Assembly (NCBI RefSeq): GCF_000732615.1
Contig: NZ_JPGL01000026.1
Span: 1 to 64,000 of the forward strand
Length of the DNA: 64,000 bases
From: Burkholderia paludis
GTDB lineage: Bacteria; Pseudomonadota; Gammaproteobacteria; Burkholderiales; Burkholderiaceae
Direction: 5' to 3'
The stretch's first letter is position 1, and each line of letters begins with the position of its first letter. The notes under the pieces were generated by a model. That model did no database searches. It saw only the letters and a list, made by a program, of their open reading frames with translations, and had not been told where the DNA came from. A program made the position numbers and the translations under genes. Shown piece after piece: positions 36,814-45,310 of this stretch.

Positions 36814-36830
36814 TTGATTGAACGATCAAT
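36814..36830 (+). promoter_or_regulatory. BetI operator
   Basis: ATTGA-ACGA-TCAAT is a perfect inverted repeat inside TTGATTGAACGATCAAT, 59 bp upstream of the betI ATG. It matches the kind of sequence bound by BetI in other proteobacteria, allowing autorepression relieved by choline. Confidence 0.65.
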
Positions 36831-36888
36831 AAAAAACCGCTAAGCTCTCGACTTCCATGGACGGCCCGTCCGGGCGAAGGGAGTCGCG

Positions 36889-37473
36889 ATGCCGAAAGTC
36901 GGAATGCGGGAGATTCGCCGCGCGCAGTTGATCGACGCCACGCTGCGTTCGATCGACGAGGCGGGGCTGTCCGGCACGACGCTCGCGTCGGTCGCGCAGC
37001 GCGCGAAGATCTCGACGGGCATCGTCAGCCATTACTTCGGCGACAAGGACGGCCTGCTCGAAGCGACGATGCGGCACGTGCTGCGCGATCTGTGGCAGGC
37101 CACCACGCGCCGTCGCGCGGCGGCGCGCAAGGATCCGCGCTCGCGGCTGCGCGCGATCGCCGCCGCGAACTTCGACGACACGCAGGTCAGCGCGCCCGTG
37201 ATGAAGACGTGGCTCGCGTTCTGGTCGCAGAGCATGCACGACCCGATGCTCAAGCGCCTGCAGCACGTCAACACGCGGCGCCTCCATTCGAACCTGTGCG
37301 CCGAATTCGCGAAGGCGCTGCCGCGCACGAAGGCGCGTGAAGCCGCCGGCGGCCTCGCCGCGCTGATCGATGGCCTGTGGCTGCGCGGCGCGCTCGCCGG
37401 CAGCCCGATCGACACCCGGGCTGCGTTGAAGCTCGCCCACGATTACATCGACCTGCTGCTCGCGTCCGCCTGA
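36889..37473 (+). CDS. betI: Choline-responsive TetR repressor
   Basis: A 194-aa TetR-family repressor of the bet genes. It begins [20 protein letters not shown], the characteristic BetI start, with the helix-turn-helix in [20 protein letters not shown] followed by [16 protein letters not shown]. The C-terminal choline-binding domain includes [12 protein letters not shown]. It is the first gene of betIBA, 32 bp before betB, with a palindromic operator just upstream. Choline binding should release it from DNA. Confidence 0.94.
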   Translation: MPKVGMREIRRAQLIDATLRSIDEAGLSGTTLASVAQRAKISTGIVSHYFGDKDGLLEATMRHVLRDLWQATTRRRAAARKDPRSRLRAIAAANFDDTQVSAPVMKTWLAFWSQSMHDPMLKRLQHVNTRRLHSNLCAEFAKALPRTKAREAAGGLAALIDGLWLRGALAGSPIDTRAALKLAHDYIDLLLASA

Positions 37474-37505
37474 CGCGTCGCGCAGTCGCCCTCAAGGAGA
37501 TCCTC

Positions 37506-38975
37506 ATGTCCGTATTCGGTTTGCAGCGCCTCTACATCGACGGCGGTTACGTCGACGCCACGAGCGGCAAGACTTTCGACACCTTCGATCCCGCCACCGG
37601 CGAACTGCTCGCGCAGGTGCAGCAGGCGAGCGCGGCCGACGTCGACCGTGCGGTCGCGTCCGCCCGCGAAGGCCAGCGCGAATGGGCGGCGATGACCGCG
37701 ATGCAGCGCTCGCGCATCCTGCGCCGCGCGGTCGACCTGCTGCGCGAGCGCAACGATGCACTCGCGGCGCTGGAAACGCGCGACACCGGCAAGCCGATCG
37801 CGGAGACGCTCGCGGTCGACATCGTCACCGGCGCGGACGTGATCGAGTACTACGCAGGCCTCGCCACCGCCATCGAAGGGCTGCAGGTGCCGCTGCGCGC
37901 CGAGTCGTTCGTCTATACGCGCCGCGAGCCGCTCGGCGTGTGCGCGGGCATCGGCGCATGGAACTACCCGATCCAGATCGCGTGCTGGAAGACGGCGCCC
38001 GCGCTCGCGGCCGGCAACGCGATGGTGTTCAAGCCGAGCGAAGTCACGCCGCTCACCGCGCTGAAGCTCGCGGAAATCTATACGGAAGCCGGCGTACCGG
38101 CCGGCGTGTTCAACGTCGTGCAGGGCGACGGCTCGGTCGGCGCGCTGCTCACCGGCCACCCGGACATCGCGAAGGTGTCGTTCACGGGCGGCGTCGAAAC
38201 GGGCAAGAAAGTGATGTCGCTGGCCGGCGCATCGTCGCTGAAGGAAGTGACGATGGAACTCGGCGGCAAGTCGCCGCTGATCGTGTTCGACGATGCGGAT
38301 CTCGACCGCGCGGCCGATATCGCCGTGACCGCCAACTTCTTCAGCTCGGGCCAGGTCTGCACCAACGGCACGCGCGTGTTCGTGCACCGCTCGGTCAAGG
38401 ACGCGTTCACGCAGAAGGTGCTCGAACGCGTGAAGCGCATCCGCGTCGGCAAGCCGACCGATGCCGATACCAACTTCGGCCCGCTCGTGTCGGCCGCGCA
38501 GCTCGACAAGGTGCTCGGCTTCATCGAGAGCGGCAAGGCCGAAGGCGCGAAGCTGCTCGCGGGCGGCACGCGCCTGACCGACGGCCATTTCGGCGGCGGC
38601 CAGTACGTCGCGCCGACCGTGTTCGGCGATTGCCGCGACGACATGAAGATCGTCCGCGAGGAAATCTTCGGGCCGGTGATGAGCCTCCTCGAATTCGAAT
38701 CGGAGGACGAAGTGATCGCCCGCGCGAACGACACGCACTACGGCCTGGCAGCCGGCGTCGTGACCGAGAACCTGTCGCGCGCGCACCGCACGATCCATCG
38801 CCTCGAAGCCGGCATCTGCTGGATCAACACGTGGGGCGAATCGCCGGCCGAAATGCCGGTTGGCGGATACAAGCAATCCGGTGTCGGACGCGAGAACGGC
38901 ATCACGACGCTCGAGCACTACACTCGGATCAAGTCGGTGCAGGTCGAGCTCGGCCACTACAACCCGGTGTTTTGA
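37506..38975 (+). CDS. betB: Betaine aldehyde dehydrogenase
   Basis: Oxidises betaine aldehyde to glycine betaine with NAD(P)+. A 489-aa aldehyde dehydrogenase, normal length. The catalytic residues are visible: Glu in [14 protein letters not shown] (near residue 251), Cys in [15 protein letters not shown] (near 285), and Asn in [24 protein letters not shown] precedes ATG 37506, which is internal to a longer spurious frame. It is 25 bp before betA in the betIBA operon. Confidence 0.95.
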   Translation: MSVFGLQRLYIDGGYVDATSGKTFDTFDPATGELLAQVQQASAADVDRAVASAREGQREWAAMTAMQRSRILRRAVDLLRERNDALAALETRDTGKPIAETLAVDIVTGADVIEYYAGLATAIEGLQVPLRAESFVYTRREPLGVCAGIGAWNYPIQIACWKTAPALAAGNAMVFKPSEVTPLTALKLAEIYTEAGVPAGVFNVVQGDGSVGALLTGHPDIAKVSFTGGVETGKKVMSLAGASSLKEVTMELGGKSPLIVFDDADLDRAADIAVTANFFSSGQVCTNGTRVFVHRSVKDAFTQKVLERVKRIRVGKPTDADTNFGPLVSAAQLDKVLGFIESGKAEGAKLLAGGTRLTDGHFGGGQYVAPTVFGDCRDDMKIVREEIFGPVMSLLEFESEDEVIARANDTHYGLAAGVVTENLSRAHRTIHRLEAGICWINTWGESPAEMPVGGYKQSGVGRENGITTLEHYTRIKSVQVELGHYNPVF

Positions 38976-39000
38976 GAATCAGACAAGGAGATTGACCGTC

Positions 39001-40701
39001 ATGACGACACGCGAATACGACTACATCATCTGCGGCGCAGGTTCCGCGGGCAACGTGCTCGCAACGCGCCTGACGGAAGATCCGGATGTGACGGTGCTGC
39101 TGCTCGAGGCGGGCGGCCCCGACTACCGCTTCGACTTCCGCACGCAGATGCCGGCGGCGCTGGCCTATCCGCTGCAGGGCCGCCGCTACAACTGGGCATA
39201 CGAAACCGACCCCGAGCCGCACATGGACAACCGCCGCATGGAGTGCGGCCGCGGCAAGGGGCTCGGCGGCTCGTCGCTGATCAACGGGATGTGCTACATC
39301 CGCGGCAACGCGCTCGATTACGACAACTGGTCGACGCACCAGGGGCTCGAGAACTGGACGTATCTCGACTGCCTGCCGTACTTCAAGAAAGCCGAGACGC
39401 GCGACGTGGGCCCGAACGACTATCACGGCGGCAACGGCCCCGTATCGGTCACGACCAGCAAGCCGGGCGCGAACCCGCTGTTCGAGGCGATGGTCGACGC
39501 GGGCGTGCAGGCCGGCTATCCGCGCACCGACGACCTGAACGGCTATCAGCAGGAAGGCTTCGGCCCGATGGACCGCACCGTCACGCCGAAGGGCCGCCGC
39601 GCCAGTACCGCGCGCGGCTATCTCGACCAGGCGAAGGTGCGACCGAACCTCGAGATCGTCACGCATGCGCTCGCCGATCGCATCCTGTTCGACGGCAAGC
39701 GCGCATCGGGTGTCACGTACTTGCGCGGCAGCGAACGCGCGACCGTGCATGCACGCCGCGAGGTGCTCGTGTGCAGCGGCGCGATCGCGTCGCCGCAACT
39801 GCTGCAGCGCTCGGGCGTCGGCCCCGGCGCGTGGCTGAAGGAACTCGACATTCCGGTCGTGCTCGACCTGCCCGGCGTCGGCCAGAACCTGCAGGATCAC
39901 CTGGAGATGTACATCCAGTACGAGTGCAAGGAGCCCGTCTCGCTGTATCCGGCGCTGAAGTGGTGGAACCAGCCGAAGATCGGCCTCGAATGGATGCTGA
40001 ACGGCACCGGCCTCGGCGCGAGCAACCACTTCGAGGCGGGCGGCTTCATCCGCACGCGCGACGACGACCTGTGGCCGAACATCCAGTATCACTTCCTGCC
40101 GGTGGCGATCAACTACAACGGCTCGAACGCGATCGAGATGCACGGCTTCCAGGCGCACGTGGGCTCGATGCGCTCGCCGAGCCGCGGCCGCGTGAAGCTG
40201 CGCTCGCGCGATCCGAACGATCACCCGAGCATCCTGTTCAACTACATGGCCGAGGCGCTCGACTGGCGCGAGTTCCGCGATGCGATCCGCGCGACGCGCG
40301 AAATCATGCGGCAGCCCGCGCTCGACCGCTATCGCGGCCGCGAGCTGAACCCGGGCGCCGACTGCAAGAGCGACAAGGAACTCGACGCGTTCGTGCGGGC
40401 TCGCGCGGAGACGGCGTTCCATCCGTCGTGCTCGTGCAAGATGGGTTATGACGACATGGCCGTGGTCGATGAAGAAGGCCGCGTGCACGGGCTGGAAGGG
40501 CTGCGCGTCGTCGATGCGTCGATCATGCCGATCATCACGACCGGCAACCTCAATGCGCCGACGATCATGATCGCCGAGAAGATCGCGGACAGGATTCGCG
40601 GCCGTAAGCCGCTCGCGCGCGTGGACGTGCCTTATTTCGTCGCGAACGGGGCGATGGCGCGGAATGTCGCGAAGGCGGTGAGGCAACCGGAAACGGTTTG
40701 A
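39001..40701 (+). CDS. betA: Choline dehydrogenase
   Basis: FAD-dependent GMC oxidoreductase (566 aa), membrane-associated, that oxidises choline to betaine aldehyde and can take it on to betaine. The N-terminal dinucleotide fold [19 protein letters not shown] is followed by GMC signature 1 ([20 protein letters not shown]), signature 2 ([17 protein letters not shown]), and the C-terminal catalytic His region [12 protein letters not shown] with [26 protein letters not shown] precedes the ATG. A strong terminator follows at 40742, ending betIBA. Confidence 0.95.
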   Translation: MTTREYDYIICGAGSAGNVLATRLTEDPDVTVLLLEAGGPDYRFDFRTQMPAALAYPLQGRRYNWAYETDPEPHMDNRRMECGRGKGLGGSSLINGMCYIRGNALDYDNWSTHQGLENWTYLDCLPYFKKAETRDVGPNDYHGGNGPVSVTTSKPGANPLFEAMVDAGVQAGYPRTDDLNGYQQEGFGPMDRTVTPKGRRASTARGYLDQAKVRPNLEIVTHALADRILFDGKRASGVTYLRGSERATVHARREVLVCSGAIASPQLLQRSGVGPGAWLKELDIPVVLDLPGVGQNLQDHLEMYIQYECKEPVSLYPALKWWNQPKIGLEWMLNGTGLGASNHFEAGGFIRTRDDDLWPNIQYHFLPVAINYNGSNAIEMHGFQAHVGSMRSPSRGRVKLRSRDPNDHPSILFNYMAEALDWREFRDAIRATREIMRQPALDRYRGRELNPGADCKSDKELDAFVRARAETAFHPSCSCKMGYDDMAVVDEEGRVHGLEGLRVVDASIMPIITTGNLNAPTIMIAEKIADRIRGRKPLARVDVPYFVANGAMARNVAKAVRQPETV

Positions 40702-40741
40702 CGACGGCGGGCGTGCTGCCCACTCATCCATGTACTGACGA

Positions 40742-40775
40742 AACGCCGCCGACAGGGATTGTCGGCGGCGTTTTT
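40742..40775 (+). terminator. Terminator of betIBA
   Basis: Perfect 13-bp stem AACGCCGCCGACA / TGTCGGCGGCGTT with a 5-nt loop followed by a T-run, 40 bp after the betA stop. Very strong intrinsic terminator. Confidence 0.92.
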
Positions 40776-40827
40776 ACGTGCCTTCGTCAACCGCTGTTCA
40801 CTTCAGGGCCCACCGATCGACAGCAGC

Positions 40828-41007
40828 GCCTGCATCCGTGCTGCGCAGAACGAGATCGACCACCCGTTCCATCGGCTGCCCAATCCCGATCCGGTCATGT
40901 ACGTGTTTCCGCACCTGGCAGGACACGCCACAGTGCTGCCGCTGTACCAGCGGGTGCAGTACGCGCTACCGGGCGAACGCCTTGGCTCAAGGAGCTTAAT
41001 TCCTTAA
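40828..41007 (+). pseudogene. 3' remnant of an ICE conjugative-transfer lipoprotein gene (TIGR03751 type)
   Basis: About 60 codons remain in frame. The product reads AAQNEIDHPFHRLPNPDPVM then YVFPHLAGHATVLPLYQRVQ and YALPGERLG. From memory this matches the C-terminal half of the conjugative transfer region lipoprotein found in Pseudomonas and Burkholderia integrative conjugative elements, where a short Pro/Val-rich loop (missing here) lies between HLAG and the FPxYxRVQY segment. The N-terminal half with the lipoprotein signal is absent, and the apparent upstream ATG lies inside the betA terminator. It is almost certainly a dead fragment. Confidence 0.6.
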
Positions 41008-41336
41008 TTCTGTGTCTTATCGGCAAAAATACCCACTTAGCCACAATATATTGGAGTTAAGTAGCTTCGCGTCAAAGATGCGGTCGATCAGACCGCCTCG
41101 GGGCTACGCGAACTATCCGGGGCAGTACGGAGGCCGGATCCCGTGTTGCACGAGCACGCGGCCTTGTTTGCGCCTCGTCGAAGATCGTGGTGGAGCCGAC
41201 TGGCTGCTTGGACTTTGCTGCAGCTCGTCAGGTGAAGAACCTGCTACATGCCAGAAAAGTCGGGATTCTGCTGCTGCCGCGCAGACGAGCGCTGAGCGCT
41301 ACGGTGACGCCGGGAGGTAGTCCTCCCGGGTCCGGC

Positions 41337-41921
41337 TCAGCCGTTGTTGACCTCTTGACGCAGCCGCTCGACGTCCACGCGCTTCAGGTAATTCGTGATG
41401 TTCTGCCAGACCGGATGGAACCCGTAGCCGCCGTGCTGCAGTTCGTCGAGCGCCTGCTCGCGCGTCCAGCCCTGGTACACGATCCGGTACAACGCCGACA
41501 CGAGCCCCGTGCGATCGGCGCCGTGCTGGCAGTGGATCAGCACCGGGCCATCCCGGTCGGCCGTACGCAGCGCCTTCAGCGCCGCGACCATGTCTTCGTC
41601 GCGGATGTCCCATGTATTGATCCGGATGCGCTGCATCTCGATCTGCGTGCCGGCCAGGATGGTGTCGTCCGCGTGAAACGAGCGGAAGCTGATGACCTTG
41701 CGAATGCCGAGCTTCTGCAGTTCCGGCACATCCGCGCGCGACAGCTGGGCGCTGCGGTACAGCATCGGCGTGATGCGATGCAGGTTGTTCACATGCGCAT
41801 CGGTCACGCTCTGCGCCCATTTGATCGGCCGGGCGGACACCGCGGAGGCCGGGTCCGCGTGCACCGGCTGCACGAGCCCGGCAAGCGTGACGGCGAGCGC
41901 TGCAATGAAGGCGACTCTCAT
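41337..41921 (-). CDS. Periplasmic dual-specificity/tyrosine phosphatase-like protein
   Basis: A 194-aa exported phosphatase. The signal peptide MRVAFIAALAVTLAGLVQPV, cut after VHA-D, is followed by a cysteine-phosphatase domain with the P-loop HCQHGADRTG (the HCx5R signature, Cys nucleophile near residue 131) and an acid-loop candidate (NTWDIRDEDM). The likely substrate is phosphotyrosine, a phosphoinositide-like lipid or a glycolipid phosphate outside the cytoplasm. It is the third gene of a minus-strand set after a glycosyltransferase and a small membrane protein, with a 13-bp gap, so it may act on the product of that glycosyltransferase. Confidence 0.85.
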   Translation of the reverse strand: MRVAFIAALAVTLAGLVQPVHADPASAVSARPIKWAQSVTDAHVNNLHRITPMLYRSAQLSRADVPELQKLGIRKVISFRSFHADDTILAGTQIEMQRIRINTWDIRDEDMVAALKALRTADRDGPVLIHCQHGADRTGLVSALYRIVYQGWTREQALDELQHGGYGFHPVWQNITNYLKRVDVERLRQEVNNG

Positions 41922-41934
41922 GTCGGTTCAGGGA

Positions 41935-42429
41935 TCAATGGAATGCGCGCTTGCGCTCGCGGGAAAGCATGAACAGCACGATCGCGGCGGCGCTCATCGT
42001 CCAGTAGTCGGTCGGGGCCACACCCAGCCAGTGGATATGCCACGGCACGTTGGCCGGATTGAAGCGGGCAAGACCGTAGGCCGGATTCAGCACGAACCAC
42101 AGGAAATCCTCGGTCAGCCAGAACACCATGATGCACGCGATGGTCCGCCCTTCGATGCGCCACGACCACCGTCCGTTGAACACGGCCGGCAAGTGAAAGA
42201 ACAGCGCGACGAACGGGAACACCCATGCGTGATAGCCGGTCATCGGCCGCCCGCCCCAGAACAGGTCGAGCAGCCAGTGATGCTCGATGCGCCACGTCGG
42301 CAGGTTGGCCGCCCAGCCCGCGCTGCCTTCGATCTGGATCTCCACGTTCGCGAAGAAATACGCGAGCAACACGACCCACGCGACGACGAACAACGTATGG
42401 CGCGTCGGCACAAAGCGCGCGACGCTCAT
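41935..42429 (-). CDS. Small integral membrane protein, unrecognised
   Basis: A 164-aa protein with four predicted transmembrane helices, starting LFVVAWVVLLAYFFANV. The loops hold several conserved-looking polar and aromatic residues (WRIEHHWLLDLFWGG; WLTEDFLWFVLNPAYG; NPANVPWHIHWLG), suggesting a membrane enzyme or lipid-binding protein rather than a simple anchor. I do not recognise a named family. Its ATG overlaps the stop codon of the glycosyltransferase gene (ATGA), so their synthesis is coupled, and the phosphatase gene follows by 13 bp. Confidence 0.75.
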   Translation of the reverse strand: MSVARFVPTRHTLFVVAWVVLLAYFFANVEIQIEGSAGWAANLPTWRIEHHWLLDLFWGGRPMTGYHAWVFPFVALFFHLPAVFNGRWSWRIEGRTIACIMVFWLTEDFLWFVLNPAYGLARFNPANVPWHIHWLGVAPTDYWTMSAAAIVLFMLSRERKRAFH

Positions 42430-43568
42430 GCGGCGGGCTCCAGGCCCAGCACGCGATCGAGCACGAAGCGGCCGGCGAGCGGCCGGCCGAGCGGCGCAAG
42501 ACGGCGGCGCATGTCGGCGAGACGCTCCGGCGCCTGCAGCAGCGCGCGGATCCGGTAGACGAGCGCATCGTCGTCGATCGCCTTCAGCGCGACACCCTGT
42601 TCGAGCAGGAAATCCGCATTGCGCTCCTCCTGGCCCGGAATCGGCGAGTTGACGATCATCGGCAACTGCATCGCGAGACATTCGGACGTCGTCAGGCCGC
42701 CCGGCTTCGTGATGACGAGGTCGGCGCAGGCCATCAGGCGTTCGACCTGCTGCGTGAAGCCCTGCGGAAACAGCCGGCCCGGATGCTGCGCGGCCAATGC
42801 CTGCAACGACGCCAGCATCGCCTTGTTCTTGCCGGCCAGCGCGATCAGCTGGAAGTCGGCGTCCATCGCCAGCAGCCGCGCCGCCAGCACGTCGAGCCCG
42901 CCGAGGCCCGCGCCGCCGGACATCATCAGGAACGTCGGCCGTGCGGGATCGAGGCCGAACTCGGCCGCGCACGCCGCGCGATCGAGCGGCTGGCCGAACG
43001 CCGGCATGATCGGGATGCCGCTGACGTGCACCGTCTCGGGCGCCATGCCGCGGGCATGCATGCGCCACGCGATCTCGTCGTTGGCCGCGAAGTAGCCGCG
43101 CATGTTCGGCACGACCCACATGCTGTGCAGGTCGAAATCGGTGACCTGCACCCACACCGGCGTATCGACGCGCGCCTTGCGGATCTCGCGCGACAGCAGT
43201 TCGGCCGGCAGGAAGTGCGTGCAGATGATCGCGTCCGGGCGTTGCCGTTCGATCTCCGCGAGCAACTTCCGGCAATTGAGCCGCTCGATCGCGCGCCGGA
43301 TCTTCTGCGACGGCGCGGCGGGATCGACTTCGTCGGTCTTCTGGTACAGGTAGCCCCACAGCGCCGGCTGGCTGCTGACGAGCTTGATGTAGAGATCGGT
43401 GTACAGCTTGCGGAAGCCGGTGGACACGAAATCCATCACGTCCAGGTGGGTGGCTTCGATGCCGGCGGGATGGTGGTCGGCGAACGCGCGGATCGCTTCC
43501 GCCGCCCGGGTATGGCCGGCGCCGGCGCTGACGCTCAGGAGGAGGATCTTCTTGTGTTGCTTTGACAT
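42426..43568 (-). CDS. MGDG-synthase/MurG-like glycosyltransferase
   Basis: A 380-aa GT-B glycosyltransferase. The N-terminal domain starts KKILLLSVSAGAGHTRAAEA, the glycine-rich loop of monogalactosyldiacylglycerol synthases, and contains PDAIICTHFLPAELLS. The C-terminal donor domain has LMMSGGAGLGGLD and DLVITKPGGLTTSECLAMQL, the GT28 nucleotide-sugar motif. The expected activity is transfer of glucose or galactose to diacylglycerol, giving a glycolipid. Bacteria use such lipids in place of phospholipids under phosphate limitation. ATG 43568 (MSKQHKK) was preferred to 43625 because the family start aligns there. It heads a coupled three-gene set. Confidence 0.85.
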   Translation of the reverse strand: MSKQHKKILLLSVSAGAGHTRAAEAIRAFADHHPAGIEATHLDVMDFVSTGFRKLYTDLYIKLVSSQPALWGYLYQKTDEVDPAAPSQKIRRAIERLNCRKLLAEIERQRPDAIICTHFLPAELLSREIRKARVDTPVWVQVTDFDLHSMWVVPNMRGYFAANDEIAWRMHARGMAPETVHVSGIPIMPAFGQPLDRAACAAEFGLDPARPTFLMMSGGAGLGGLDVLAARLLAMDADFQLIALAGKNKAMLASLQALAAQHPGRLFPQGFTQQVERLMACADLVITKPGGLTTSECLAMQLPMIVNSPIPGQEERNADFLLEQGVALKAIDDDALVYRIRALLQAPERLADMRRRLAPLGRPLAGRFVLDRVLGLEPAA

Positions 43569-43955
43569 CTGACTGACCGTTTCGATGAAGAGGGTCCGGA
43601 TGCAGGTTCGCGGCCGCACTCTCACGCGGCGGCTGTTTGCGTCCGGCTTACAACAAGCTTGGCAGATCTTCGGCGGTGCGGGCGGGCGGGGACATCGAAG
43701 CGATCGCCGGCATCGTCTGCGGCATCATACTGCGTTCGGTCGATGGCGATCGAATCGGAGGGGCGCACGCGGGCAGGACGGATGGCATGGCGTGGCGTGC
43801 GGCCAGCGTGGACGCTGACGGCATGATGGCTCGGCGCGCGGCCGCCCGATGCCCGTTCGCGTGTGCGAACGGAGTCCGGCACGTCGGCACGAACCAGGAT
43901 ATGCGCACACTAATCGTCTGGAATACTTATATATCGTTCCAGCCAGACCGGTGCG
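43569..43955. other. Intergenic region upstream of the glycosyltransferase set
   Basis: 387 bp with no credible gene. It contains two nested hairpin candidates near its right end: GTGTGCG...CGCACAC (43861-43910) and CTGGAA-N13-TTCCAG (43918-43942), the latter AT-rich in the loop and lying just past the stop of the 373-aa gene, where it may act in transcript ending. The promoter for the glycosyltransferase set should lie in the left half. Confidence 0.4.
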
Positions 43956-45077
43956 TCAATCGGCCTTGTCGTCGTGTTCGCCGAAACGGGCCGTCGGGAC
44001 GCCCCGCTTCCGCATCCGCTTCCCGCGTACGATCGGATTCCATCGCGACGTCAGGCTCATTGCGCCTCGCAGGTGATCGAATGCGACGTCCTCTGTCGGC
44101 CCGAAGCGGCTGACCGCCGGCCACGCGAGCACGTGGTCGAGCCACGCCTGCCACTCGTCGCCGTGAAAGCGGCGACCGATTTCGCGCACGACGTCCGGTG
44201 CTTCGATCACGATGCCCGCCAGCACGTAGTAAGCCCAGAAGCTGCCCGCACCGACGAGTCGATCGAGCCTGCACACGGATAGCGCCGCGAGCAGCCCGTC
44301 CACCGACGCGAGATCGGCGCGACGCGTGCGGATCGCCCGCGCGACGAGGTTGTGCTGACCGCCATACGCGGCCATGGAGGTCCCGTTGCCGGCAGCGAGC
44401 ACGGCCGAGAACGTCACGAGCGCAGTCATCTCGTCGATGCGCGATGCATCGTCGCGCGGCCCGCACACGCGCAGCACGATCGCATCGATGACGGCGCCAG
44501 GCATGGCCGACGTTGCTCCACTCGCCGCCGCGGCGACGGCAAGCCTGTCTTCCGGGTTCTTCGCAGGCGCCGTGTCGCCCTGCGCGCCCGTCTCATCTGC
44601 GAGGCTTCCGCCGGCATCGCTCCGGCTGTATTCGGCACCGCCGGCAATCCGCTCGAGTGCGGCCCAGCCGACATCGGGGTCGTCGAACGCGCATGCCTCG
44701 ATCACGCCGTGCGCGGTGTCGAACGCGGCACGCGAACCGGGGCAGCGGCGTTCGGCTTCGGCGAGTTGCTGCATCGAAGGCACATGCGAGCACGCGCCGC
44801 GCGGATCGGTCAGGTCGCATGCGCAGGCGCCGCCGTCCGATTCAATCCACGGCGCGAGTCCTTGAAGATCGGCCGCTGCGTCACGAGACAGGTTCGCGCC
44901 TGTCCGCATACGTATCGCCTGCGACGCGGCGACGGTCGTGTCGCCCGTGTCGGCCGCCATCGCTACGCAAGCGGCGGCGTCGAGATGTTCGATCAGGTAC
45001 TGCAGCCACGCGGCGGTGCGCAGCCGGTCAGGCGTCGCGCCGCGGGCATCTCCATACTTTGCTGGATCGGTAAGCAT
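43956..45077 (-). CDS. Unrecognised 373-aa protein
   Basis: I do not recognise this protein. No signal peptide or transmembrane helix is evident. Composition is Ala/Asp/Arg-rich with several Cys residues, including the cluster GGACACDLTDPRGACSHV (residues about 83-100), which could bind metal. The C-terminal region (FWAYYVLAGIVIEAPDVV; DEWQAWLDHVLAW) looks like a folded helical domain, and the frame stays open with good third-position GC, which supports a real gene. It is last in the minus-strand run that starts with the DUF2957-like lipoproteins, but the 230-bp gap before it leaves co-transcription open. Confidence 0.6.
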   Translation of the reverse strand: MLTDPAKYGDARGATPDRLRTAAWLQYLIEHLDAAACVAMAADTGDTTVAASQAIRMRTGANLSRDAAADLQGLAPWIESDGGACACDLTDPRGACSHVPSMQQLAEAERRCPGSRAAFDTAHGVIEACAFDDPDVGWAALERIAGGAEYSRSDAGGSLADETGAQGDTAPAKNPEDRLAVAAAASGATSAMPGAVIDAIVLRVCGPRDDASRIDEMTALVTFSAVLAAGNGTSMAAYGGQHNLVARAIRTRRADLASVDGLLAALSVCRLDRLVGAGSFWAYYVLAGIVIEAPDVVREIGRRFHGDEWQAWLDHVLAWPAVSRFGPTEDVAFDHLRGAMSLTSRWNPIVRGKRMRKRGVPTARFGEHDDKAD

Positions 45078-45254
45078 GGGTCTTCCGGGATAGTTCTGGC
45101 CAATTGGAATGGTGTTGTTTCAACCAAATCGGACAGCGCGGCACGCCGCGCCAGTCCTGCCTGTCCGCCCGGATCGGATCGCGACACGGGCGGTCAGCCG
45201 GCCGTCGCGCCGATACGCGCGACGACACGAGTGCAACGAGAAAGCGGAAATACC

Positions 45255-45283
45255 CGCGCGTGCCGCACGGCCCTCGCACGCGG
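45255..45283 (-). terminator. Hairpin downstream of the second small secreted protein gene
   Basis: CGCGTGC / GCACGCG stem about 30 nt past the stop, part of a segment that resembles the one at 45934-45975. The T-tract is poor. It appears to be the duplicated and partly decayed copy of the terminator there. Confidence 0.4.
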
Positions 45284-45310
45284 CAGGCACCCGGCGTTGT
45301 TCTGCGACAC

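Larger units (their letters stand above)
36168..36888. other. AT-rich rhlA/betI divergent promoter region
   Basis: A 721-bp non-coding stretch, clearly lower in GC than its surroundings from about 36310 to 36840. It holds a lux-box-like palindrome on the rhlA side (36368-36390) and a BetI-type operator on the betI side (36814-36830). I see no convincing gene. The low GC suggests a promoter-rich, possibly nucleoid-protein-bound region, or recently joined DNA. Confidence 0.6.
40702..41336. other. Scar region between betA and the phosphatase gene
   Basis: A 635-bp stretch with the betA terminator at its start, then a truncated conjugative-transfer gene, then an open coding-like segment (41065-41235) without a start codon, and a short AT-rich spacer (about 41000-41065). 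The base composition and mixed fragments look like the remains of an integrated element. No integrase, tRNA or direct-repeat ends are seen. Confidence 0.55.

Noticed and set aside
36223..36821. Several small open frames in the AT-rich region
   Set aside because: No ribosome sites, no recognisable product, and stop-poor only by chance; the region is better explained as regulatory.
40702..41336. tRNA gene or attachment-site repeat for an integrated element
   Set aside because: I looked for a tRNA 3' end and for flanking direct repeats around the scar and found none.
43927..44466. Alternative minus-strand frame over the 3' half of the 373-aa gene, suggesting a frameshift
   Set aside because: Its translation is Arg-rich shadow sequence; the 373-aa frame stays open with better amino-acid composition.
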